Shown here in pieces: positions 1-5,555 of a stretch of DNA of 5,555 nucleotides. Source of the DNA: Deltaproteobacteria bacterium (GTDB lineage: Bacteria; Myxococcota; UBA796; SXON01); assembly GCA_947483545.1 (NCBI GenBank), contig CANKNP010000332.1, forward strand, positions 1 through 5,555, read 5' to 3'. Within the stretch, counting starts at the first letter, position 1. The number at the start of each line of letters is the position of its first letter. Both the position numbers and the translations under genes were made by a program. The notes beneath the pieces were generated by a model that was not told where the DNA came from, did not search any database, and saw only the letters and a program-made list of their open reading frames with translations.

Positions 1-1900
1 CAGCCTCTCCGGCGTTCGCGTCCGCGCCCTTGACCACCGACGAGGCGGCTGCGAGGCGCCCCAACGCCCGGGTCGCGATGGCGATGTCGGCCAACTCGCG
101 GGCTTCCTGGCCGAGTTGCTTCCACCGCTGCATCAACAGATCGAGCCCCAGCCACCGGAGCCCAGGGGCACGGCTGAGCACCCGCGACCGTACCTGCTGC
201 AGCGCCGCCATCGCGGCCTCGACCTCTCCATCGAGCGCTTCGCCCTTGCTCGCCCGGGTGCTGATCCGCTCGCCGACGGCGGAGAGGGCCTCCCCAGCGC
301 AAGCCGCCAAAAGGCCTCGAACCCGGCGAGACGACGGGTCATCGGGCAGGCCGGGCACCGACTCCAACAGGAACATCGGGCGCATCAACCGATCCAGCAG
401 CTCGTCCCACCCGCGCAAGTCGGGCTGGCCAGGGTTCTCCGCGAGTTGGACGGCGAGCCGCTTGGCGATGTGGGTGAGCACCTCGGCCTCCACCACCAGC
501 GCGTCCATCAACAGGCCGCCGGCAATGTCCCGCAGCTCCTCCGCCCGGTGTCTCGCACGCTGGGCCGCAAACCGGGCGAGGTCGTGACAGAGGGCGGCCT
601 TCTGCTCCAGGGTGCCGCTCGACCGATCGACGCGGGTGTCGAGCCCGAGCTCAAAGCGGTTCGGCGCCCTCGCCATCGGCGCTCGGGCCTCGATCTTCGC
701 AGCCTCGAAGGCGTCGAGCGGCTTCGGGGGCCAAAAGCTGAGCGAGAAGGCAGCGGTGCCCGTTGCCGTGCACACCAGCAGGGTGTCGCCCGTCCGCTCC
801 ATCGAGATGGGCGGACCGGGCACCTTGAGCACCACCGGCGCCGCCGGCCCGGCGACCCGCCAGATCACGGCCTCCTTGCCCCAGCCCAAGAGGTACTGGT
901 CATCGAGCTGCGTGCGCGTGAGGTCGAGCCCACGCGGGCGGGTGAGGCCGGAGATCGGGCTCAAATCCGGCAGGCGCAGGACCATCGGGAACGCGGTCAG
1001 GGAGCGCTTGTCCGAGGCGAGGACGACGTTGTTGCCGAAGCGCGCCTGGGCCAGCGACTGGCCGCTCGCGCCGAGCACGGTCAGGCCAGCCGCCCCCCAG
1101 AGCAACAGACCCGTCGGCAGGATCCACCCGAACTGGGCGGGTTCCGGGCGGACAAACTGCCCCGTTCGAGCGCCATCGAGCAGACTCCGAAGCTCGACCC
1201 CCACGTCCGTCGCGATGAGCGCGTCATCTTCCGACAGGTCGAGCAGGCGCCCGGCGCAGGTCCAGCACGTGCGGCCGGTGTCGGCGTCGAGGACCGTGAG
1301 CGGCGCTTCGCCGGTCACCAGCCGCCGGGCCAGAGGCGGACCACCAAACCGGAGGGGCCCGGGCGGCGCCGGGACCGTGAACAACGGCCTCAGCGCCCGC
1401 CTGGGGGACCAGACCGCGACGTGGGTCCCCGTCCGACCGGCCCGCAGCCCGGTAACTGGGTCCAGCACCGCACCCTCAAGCGGAGGCAACGGCTCGGCGG
1501 GGGCCGAAACGGTACGAGAAAGGTCAGAGCGCAGATGATCCAGCACCATCCGCGCGCGAACAGCGTGAACGCCGAGCGCCGACAGCTCCAGATCCACGGA
1601 AGCCTGCTCCAGGTCCCGCAACCCGCGGGTCACCCGCTCCAGCGTCTCCGCGATGACGGCCGCGCCCGCTGGTGTCGCGGCTCGATGCTGCCGAAGCCGC
1701 CCCGCCTCCTCCGCCATCCCCGCGCGCTGCCGCCGAACCCGCGCCTGCATCTGGCCGATCTCGACCTCCTGGGCGTGCAGGGAGGGCTTCGGGTCGTCGG
1801 CTCCCAGCTTGCCGAACCAGGTGCGATGGTCCTCGCCGCAATTGCGGCAGACCTCGCTCGGGGGCATTGGGAAGCCGCAGGCGCGGCAGGAACGCGACAT
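1..1900 (-). CDS. Zinc-ribbon protein with beta-rich middle domain, function unknown (3' end outside window)
   Basis: I do not recognise this family. The frame is open for 633 codons from ATG at 1900 to the left edge, with almost every third base G or C, so it is the real gene here. Residues 5-21 form C-x2-C-x9-C-x2-C (CRACG then CRNCG), a classic zinc ribbon. Residues about 40-130 are charged and helical, possibly a coiled coil. Residues about 140-385 are rich in short beta strands; pieces such as VLDADTGRTCWTC (203-215) look like PQQ/WD40-type propeller blades, but this is only a resemblance. Residues about 395-630 are Ala/Leu/Arg/Glu-rich and helical. There is no signal peptide or membrane segment, so it is probably cytoplasmic. 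An in-frame ATG five codons upstream (1915) is an alternative start; neither has a Shine-Dalgarno sequence. It starts 25 bases past the terminator of the upstream gene, so it needs its own promoter. A weak TATGCT at 1911-1916 would give an almost leaderless message (speculative). Confidence 0.82.
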   Translation of the reverse strand, partial: MSRSCRACGFPMPPSEVCRNCGEDHRTWFGKLGADDPKPSLHAQEVEIGQMQARVRRQRAGMAEEAGRLRQHRAATPAGAAVIAETLERVTRGLRDLEQASVDLELSALGVHAVRARMVLDHLRSDLSRTVSAPAEPLPPLEGAVLDPVTGLRAGRTGTHVAVWSPRRALRPLFTVPAPPGPLRFGGPPLARRLVTGEAPLTVLDADTGRTCWTCAGRLLDLSEDDALIATDVGVELRSLLDGARTGQFVRPEPAQFGWILPTGLLLWGAAGLTVLGASGQSLAQARFGNNVVLASDKRSLTAFPMVLRLPDLSPISGLTRPRGLDLTRTQLDDQYLLGWGKEAVIWRVAGPAAPVVLKVPGPPISMERTGDTLLVCTATGTAAFSLSFWPPKPLDAFEAAKIEARAPMARAPNRFELGLDTRVDRSSGTLEQKAALCHDLARFAAQRARHRAEELRDIAGGLLMDALVVEAEVLTHIAKRLAVQLAENPGQPDLRGWDELLDRLMRPMFLLESVPGLPDDPSSRRVRGLLAACAGEALSAVGERISTRASKGEALDGEVEAAMAALQQVRSRVLSRAPGLRWLGLDLLMQRWKQLGQEARELADIAIATRALGRLAAASSVVKGADANAGEA

Positions 1901-1924
1901 GGGCGCAGGCAGCATAGCCCGGCC

Positions 1925-1960
1925 AAAAAGAAACCCGACCGTCGCAGGGCGACGATCGGG
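1925..1960 (-). terminator. Intrinsic (Rho-independent) terminator of the exported-protein gene
   Basis: On the minus strand a 12-bp GC-rich stem (arms 1949-1960 and 1934-1945, loop of three bases) is followed directly by TTTCTTTTT (1933 down to 1925). One position is a U-G wobble on the minus-strand RNA but would be a C-A mismatch on the plus strand, and there is no T run on the plus side. The signal is therefore directional and ends transcription coming from the gene at 2070-2726. It also separates that gene from the zinc-ribbon gene that starts at 1900. Confidence 0.88.
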
Positions 1961-1968
1961 CCCAAACC

Positions 1969-2043
1969 GCACCGTTCCAGGTGGAGAGCAGCGGGTCCGG
2001 CGTCTTCGACGGGGCCGCTGCTCTCCGCCGGTAGGAACGGTGC
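1969..2043. repeat. Long imperfect inverted repeat (75-nt stem-loop)
   Basis: Two nested perfect pairings are visible. The outer arms are GCACCGTTCC (1969-1978) and GGAACGGTGC (2034-2043), 10 bp. The inner arms are GGAGAGCAGCGG (1983-1994) and CCGCTGCTCTCC (2015-2026), 12 bp. They are separated by an asymmetric internal loop (4 against 7 bases) that can itself form two or three pairs. The apical 20 bases can fold further (CGTC-TTC-GACG, 2001-2011). It lies in the 3' untranslated part of the exported-protein gene, between its stop codon and its terminator, and a small GCAA-loop hairpin sits before it (2052-2063). It could be an mRNA 3'-end stabiliser, a REP-like extragenic palindrome or part of a 3'-derived small RNA; nothing in the window decides between these. 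Confidence 0.8.
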
Positions 2044-2069
2044 AAAGGAACCGCCTTGCGGCGAAACGA

Positions 2070-2726
2070 CTACTTGAAGGCGGTCGTGACGTCGGTGAAG
2101 ATCGCGGCGACGGCGGTGCCGAGCGCGGAGATGCGGCCCGTGGTCTGGCCAACGGACTTGATGTTGCTCGCGGTGATCGGGGTGGCCTTGAGCAGGGTCG
2201 CGGCGTCGAGACCGAGGGTCTTGATCTGGGTGGGGAAGTCCGCACACGCGGTCGCGAGCTCGGTCGCCTGGGTCAGGAGGGCGTTGGCCACGAGCACGCT
2301 GGCGGCGCCGGCGTCGATCAGGCCGTTCACGCCGTCCACGCCCTTGGTGACGGTGGCGTCCGCGCCGCTGGCGGCGTTGAGGTGGGGGGTGGTGCCGTTC
2401 ATCGCCACGCTGACCTTGCCGCCGGCCGCGTTCACGAGCGCGGCGAGGCCGGTCGAGAGGGGGGCGTCGGTCGCCACGCCGAGCGCGGTGTTGGCGCTGG
2501 TGCGGGCGGTCGCGAGGTTGGTCTCCTGGGTCGCCATCGTGTCATGGATGGCCTTGGCCTTGTTGAAGACCTCATCGAACTGGGAGATGCCGGTCTCCTT
2601 GATCTCGGTGTAAGTGACCGCCTTGGCGGTGCTGTCCTTCTTGGCCCAGGCATCCCCGGGGGCCATGGTGAGGGTGCCGAGGGTGATGAGCGAGAGGCCG
2701 AGGACAAAGCGAGAGACAGAGTGCAT
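2070..2726 (-). CDS. Small Ala/Thr-rich exported protein, function unknown
   Basis: This is a 218-residue protein of no family I recognise. Residues 1-28 are a Sec signal peptide: Arg6, a hydrophobic core (FVLGLSLITLGTLTMAP, 8-24) and an A-W-A cleavage site before KKD, leaving a mature protein of about 190 residues. The mature part is rich in Ala, Thr, Asn and Leu, with heptad-like helical stretches (about 46-85 and 135-185) and a Gly/Asn-rich middle (100-140). It has a single cysteine (C161) and no lipobox, so it is expected to be periplasmic or secreted rather than a lipoprotein. The start is fixed by GGAGGAG five bases upstream. Codons are strongly biased to C/G-ending optimal forms (AAG, GAG, CTC, ACC). 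Together with the strong ribosome-binding site and dedicated terminator, this suggests an abundant product made from a single-gene transcript. It is divergent from the glycosyltransferase pair, which gives no firm functional link. Confidence 0.88.
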   Translation of the reverse strand: MHSVSRFVLGLSLITLGTLTMAPGDAWAKKDSTAKAVTYTEIKETGISQFDEVFNKAKAIHDTMATQETNLATARTSANTALGVATDAPLSTGLAALVNAAGGKVSVAMNGTTPHLNAASGADATVTKGVDGVNGLIDAGAASVLVANALLTQATELATACADFPTQIKTLGLDAATLLKATPITASNIKSVGQTTGRISALGTAVAAIFTDVTTAFK

Positions 2727-2731
2727 GGAAA

Positions 2732-2738
2732 CTCCTCC
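2732..2738 (-). promoter_or_regulatory. Shine-Dalgarno site of the exported-protein gene
   Basis: GGAGGAG on the minus strand lies five bases before the ATG at 2724-2726. It is a near-perfect anti-16S match, the strongest ribosome-binding site in the window, and it settles the start codon of that gene. Confidence 0.9.
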
Positions 2739-2764
2739 ATAGAGTGGCGGTGTGCCGGGTGGAG

Positions 2765-2792
2765 CCGCCCGCTAACGCGGATCGGCGGGCGG
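2765..2792. repeat. 8-bp inverted repeat in the divergent spacer
   Basis: CCGCCCGC (2765-2772) pairs with GCGGGCGG (2785-2792) across a 12-base loop, between the divergent exported-protein and glycosyltransferase genes. On the minus strand it would form a leader hairpin about 26 bases ahead of the Shine-Dalgarno site. It could also be a palindromic operator, but GC-rich chance pairing is possible in this genome. I could not find a convincing -35/-10 pair on either strand of the 2739-2852 spacer. Confidence 0.4.
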
Positions 2793-2852
2793 GCAACCCT
2801 GCGACGCACAGAGTTGTTCCCGCGGCCGCCAGAATCAGGCTACCCGCGCACC

Positions 2853-3866
2853 GTGCGTATCCTGCACCTCTATCGGCCGAGGATCCCCGAGACGCGTGCT
2901 CAGGCGCTGCAGGTTGTTCACACCTGCCACGCGCTGGCAAGCCGCGGACACGCGATCACCCTGTTGGCAGACCGCGCCGAGGGGTTCGGGGGTGGGGCGG
3001 CGGAGGCGTTGGAGGCGTACGGGCTCGACCATCCCGCCGGGTTCGACCTGCGGATCTCGCCCACGGGCTGGCTCCCAGGCGCAGGGCTCTGGTTTCGGAT
3101 GATGGTGAGCACCTGGTGCATGAAGCCCGGCGTGGTCTATGCCCGGGCGAAGCGGTACATCTCCTGGGTTCCTGCCCGGATTCCCGTCGTTCTGGAGGCC
3201 CATGAGCTGGACTCGGCGCTGGACGTGGAGGCTGGGAGGGACCCGACCGCGAACCGCATGCTGGAGGCCTCCGTGTTCGCGCGGGCGCGGGGGATCGTGA
3301 CGAACTGCGGGGGTACGCTGGACTGTATCCGGGCAGCGTACGCGGAATTACCGCCGGCGCGCGTGGTCTGGAACGCGACGCGGGCGGACCGCGCCGTGGT
3401 CGGGGTCGGCGGGACCGGTGTCGGGGTCGTGGGATCCGCCAAGGAGTACAAGGGCGTCGCCGAGGTGCTCCGGGCCGCGGGCGTGCCGGTGACCCTGGTG
3501 GGGGCCAGCTCCCCGATCCCGGGCGTCACGGTTCGACCACCGGTGCCCTACAGCGAGGTGCCTGCCGCGCTCGCCGCATTCGACGCCCTGCTTTTGCCCC
3601 TCGCCCCCAACTTGTTCGGCCGGGCACTCACCAACCCGCTCAAGCTCTGGGACTACCTGGCGACCGACCGTCCCATCGTCGCGCCGGATCTCCCGACCAT
3701 CCGCGAGGTCACCAACGCCGTCCATCTCTACGACCCGGCCGATCTCTCCACGTTGCCGGCTGCCATTTCGCGTGCGCTCGCCCAGGGCCACCGCTCCAGC
3801 CAGCTCCGAACCTGGGACGATCGGGCCGCGGAGATCGAGGCGTTCCTCCTGGCGTTGGCCCCGTGA
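2853..3866 (+). CDS. GT-B glycosyltransferase, GT4-like
   Basis: This 337-residue protein is predicted to transfer a sugar from a nucleotide-sugar donor to a glycan or lipid acceptor at the inner face of the membrane. The N-terminal Rossmann domain (1-180) opens with RILHLYRP and the typical ETRAQALQVVHTCHALASRG run (13-32), then VVYARAK (94-100) and PVVLEAHELD (111-120). The C-terminal donor-binding domain (about 188-337) has VGSAKEYKGVAEVL (193-206), PYSEVPAALAAFDALLLPL (232-250) and NPLKLWDYLATDRPIVAPDLP (261-281), the family's PLK-FEY signature. The usual Glu of FEY is Asp267 here. The start chosen is GTG at 2853, where homology begins; the frame runs further upstream, but that part is antisense to the exported-protein gene. 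Its Shine-Dalgarno is weak. The stop overlaps the next start (GTGA), so the two genes are co-expressed. Exact donor and acceptor cannot be told from sequence. Confidence 0.93.
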   Translation: MRILHLYRPRIPETRAQALQVVHTCHALASRGHAITLLADRAEGFGGGAAEALEAYGLDHPAGFDLRISPTGWLPGAGLWFRMMVSTWCMKPGVVYARAKRYISWVPARIPVVLEAHELDSALDVEAGRDPTANRMLEASVFARARGIVTNCGGTLDCIRAAYAELPPARVVWNATRADRAVVGVGGTGVGVVGSAKEYKGVAEVLRAAGVPVTLVGASSPIPGVTVRPPVPYSEVPAALAAFDALLLPLAPNLFGRALTNPLKLWDYLATDRPIVAPDLPTIREVTNAVHLYDPADLSTLPAAISRALAQGHRSSQLRTWDDRAAEIEAFLLALAP

Positions 3867-4840
3867 CCCTCTACGTCCTCCGCTATTTTCCGACCCTGAC
3901 CGAGACCTTCGTCCACGACGAGATCGCCGCGCACGTCGGCCCCGTGGCCATCGCCGCGTTTGACGCCCGGGAGCCATCGGGCCGCCCCCCGCCCTCCCCC
4001 GTTTACCCCCAACCGCACCGTTGGGCCTGGCTCGCCTGGCTCCCAGCCCTGGCGATCGAGTGCCTCCGAGGCCCCGCAAACCCGCGTGTGCTCTGGCTCG
4101 CCGCGCTGTTGCGCCGCCTCCGCCCCGCGCGGGTCCATGTCCACTTCGCCGGGGAAGCCGCGGAGTGGGCGATGGCCGCCTGTGCCAGGGTGAACGTGCC
4201 CTTCGCGGTGACCGTTCACGCGGTGGACCTGTTCAAGCCGCGCCCGAGGCTGGAGACCGTGCTGCGTGCCGCGAAGGAGGTGGTGACGATCTCCAGCTAC
4301 AACCAGCGCTTGCTACGGGATCGCTACCGGGTGGAGGCCAGGGTCCAGCGGTGTGTGGTCGCCCCGGCGGCCATGACCACGCGGGAGCCCGGCCGCGCGT
4401 TGTTCGTGGGGCGGAACGTGCCGAAGAAGGGCCTGGATACGCTCCTCAACGCAGCTATGGTTGTCAAAGGCCTGCAGTTGGTGATCGTGAGCGACATCGC
4501 GGACCCGAAGCGCCCGGGGGTGGAGGTGCTCGGATTGTTGCCCCACGCGGAGGTTCTGGCGCAGATCGGCAGGGCGTCGATGTTCGTGCTGCCATGCCGA
4601 ACGGCGCCGGATGGGGACATGGACGGCATTCCGGTGGTGATCCTCGAGGCGATGGCGGCGGGGGTGCCGGTGATCACCACGGCGATCTCGGGGATCCCGG
4701 AGGTGGTGGACGACACGGTCGGATGGTTGGTACCGCCCGACGACGTGGAGGCCCTGAGGGCGGCGATCTGGGAGGCGATCACGAACCCGGAGGAGGCGAG
4801 GAGGCGGGGGGAGGCGGGGCGGCTACGGGCCACGGGCTAG
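3863..4840 (+). CDS. GT-B glycosyltransferase, GT4-like (WcaL/exopolysaccharide type), short C-terminus
   Basis: This 325-residue protein is predicted to be a retaining glycosyltransferase of polysaccharide assembly. It opens with YVLRYFPTLTETFVHDEI (4-21), the hallmark start of WcaL/AmsK-like colanic-acid-type enzymes. VHVHFAGEAAEWA (91-103) and TVHAVDLF (117-124) belong to the acceptor domain. The donor domain starts near 178 with LFVGRNVPKKGLDTLLNA (180-197) and contains GDMDGIPVVILEAMAAGVPV (251-270) and ISGIPEVVDD (275-284). In the E-x7-E motif the first Glu is replaced by Asp254, while Glu262 is kept. Translation begins at GTG, overlapping the previous stop by four bases and without its own Shine-Dalgarno, so it depends on coupling. 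The protein ends at RLRATG, roughly 25 or more residues earlier than is usual, so the final helix that packs back on the N-terminal domain appears short or missing. The role as partner of the upstream enzyme is inferred from the coupling. Confidence 0.92.
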   Translation: MTLYVLRYFPTLTETFVHDEIAAHVGPVAIAAFDAREPSGRPPPSPVYPQPHRWAWLAWLPALAIECLRGPANPRVLWLAALLRRLRPARVHVHFAGEAAEWAMAACARVNVPFAVTVHAVDLFKPRPRLETVLRAAKEVVTISSYNQRLLRDRYRVEARVQRCVVAPAAMTTREPGRALFVGRNVPKKGLDTLLNAAMVVKGLQLVIVSDIADPKRPGVEVLGLLPHAEVLAQIGRASMFVLPCRTAPDGDMDGIPVVILEAMAAGVPVITTAISGIPEVVDDTVGWLVPPDDVEALRAAIWEAITNPEEARRRGEAGRLRATG

Positions 4841-4932
4841 GGGAAATGCCGTATTTTGAAGCCCAAAGCCGCCCGGGGGGCCGTAGGAGCGCGATTCAAC
4901 GCGCCCGCTGGTCAAATCGACCGGGAGCCCCG

Positions 4933-5399
4933 CTACTCCCCGACCGACGAATACCGGTGCATCTCGCCGTCGCCCCAGTCGTCCGGCGTGCGCTGCTCGC
5001 TCACCACGGCGTTGGGGAGCGCGGCCTTGAGCTGGGCAACGCCCTCGGGGGTAAGGTAGCAATCGCTCAGATCGAGCTTCTTGAGGTGGGCGAAGGCGCT
5101 GGCGTGCTTCACCAGAATGTCCGCACCTTCATCGCCGATGGTGCTCATCGACAGGTCGAGCGACTCCAGCTGCGCCAGGAGCGGGGACTTCGCGACCATG
5201 CCGCACAGCTCGTCGCCGATCTCGTGGTTCTTGAGCGCGAGCGACTTCAGCTTGGTCCAGTCGGTGCGCTGAAGCAGAGGCAGCACGTCGGCCGGCTTGC
5301 CGTTCCAACCATAGTCTTCGCGGCCGAACCACACCGTCAGGCTCTCGATGTTCGGCCAGTCCGCCTTGCAGATGGAGCGGAGCGCGCCGACGTCAAGGC

Positions 5400-5400
<1 letters not shown>
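4933..5400 (-). CDS. Leucine-rich-repeat protein, STM4015-like (C-terminal part, start not found)
   Basis: About 155 residues are readable before the stop at 4933-4935. Repeats with L-x2-L-x-L spacing are clear: WPNIESLTVWFG with REDYG just after it, then LKSLALKNHEIGDEL, LESLDLSMSTIGDEGADIL and LKKLDLSDCYLTPEGVAQL. The tail ends RYSSVGE. This order (a WFG-x-x-DYG strand, then NxxIxDE, then DLSxxxIxDEGA, then a Y/VSVGE end) is what I recall of the STM4015 family of LRR proteins, whose members are roughly twice this length. The biochemical role is unknown; LRRs usually bind proteins. The only start-like codon in the frame is GTG at 5332-5334, but the upstream codons (5335-5400, for example LRSICKADW) have the same high GC3 and fit the repeat, so that GTG is internal. 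Beyond 5400 the frame stays open but loses its coding character. The gene is thus truncated, frameshifted or misjoined here. It is convergent with the glycosyltransferases and so not in their operon. Confidence 0.78.

Positions 5401-5555
<155 letters not shown>

Noticed and set aside
1969..2043. The long stem-loop as an integron attC site
   Set aside because: An attC needs RYYYAAC at the left end and GTTRRRY at the right. Here the GTT is on the left arm and the AAC on the right, and there is no integrase or cassette series.
116..2077. A 653-codon open frame on the plus strand
   Set aside because: It is antisense to the zinc-ribbon gene. Its product is a low-complexity Arg/Pro/Gly/Gln mixture with no domain, and its existence follows from the near absence of AT-rich stops in high-GC DNA. 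It also runs through the terminator and the long stem-loop.
1653..2852. Upstream extension of the first glycosyltransferase frame
   Set aside because: The extra 400 codons are antisense to the exported-protein gene and are Gly/Arg-rich. The glycosyltransferase homology starts exactly at the GTG at 2853.
2739..2852. Promoters in the divergent spacer, including a GGAAC motif on the minus strand as an ECF-sigma -35 box
   Set aside because: No -10 partner lies at the correct distance on either strand, so no promoter could be placed from sequence alone.
3348..4219. Minus-strand open frames (about 243 and 163 codons) opposite the glycosyltransferases
   Set aside because: They are Arg/Gly-rich shadows of well-recognised genes, with no domain of their own.
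4841..4932. Terminator between the convergent glycosyltransferase and LRR genes
   Set aside because: Only weak stems are present (GCGCG-ATTCAA-CGCGC at 4889-4904 and GGTC-AAATC-GACC at 4910-4922), with no T run on either side. I see nothing else in this spacer.

Overview
The window is very GC-rich, and its genes have G or C at nearly every third codon position. This suggests a high-GC bacterium. A Sec signal peptide, SPL-K-type glycosyltransferases and a leucine-rich-repeat protein of what looks like the STM4015 family would suit a Myxococcota-like or similar proteobacterial genome, but this taxonomic guess is weak. The sequence looks like the end of a draft or metagenomic contig, because it finishes in 90 consecutive C residues.

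Layout. Positions 1-1900 (minus) hold one long open frame that runs off the left edge. It encodes a protein with an N-terminal four-cysteine zinc ribbon, a helical stretch, a beta-rich middle and a helical C-terminal part, and I do not recognise its function. Positions 1901-2069 have no gene; they carry a GNRA-type mini-hairpin, a 75-nt long stem-loop and a strong intrinsic terminator, all downstream of the next gene. Positions 2070-2726 (minus) encode a small Ala/Thr-rich exported protein with an excellent ribosome-binding site and its own terminator. Positions 2739-2852 are the divergent intergenic spacer.

Positions 2853-4840 (plus) hold two GT-B fold (GT4-like) glycosyltransferases that overlap by GTGA, a clear two-gene translationally coupled unit. 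They probably act one after the other on a surface polysaccharide or glycolipid. Positions 4841-4932 are a short convergent spacer with no convincing terminator.

Positions 4933-5400 (minus) encode the C-terminal half of a leucine-rich-repeat protein. At position 5400 the coding signal switches abruptly to another minus-strand frame (5400-5465), which ends in a stop exactly there, and the LRR frame has no usable start codon upstream of an internal GTG. Positions 5466-5555 are pure poly-C. The right-hand 150 bases should therefore be treated as suspect sequence.

I see no CRISPR array, transposon, tRNA, rRNA or defence system. Most of the window is ordinary chromosomal content. The items worth a second look are the structured 3' region at 1925-2063, the unrecognised zinc-ribbon protein and the frame break at 5400.
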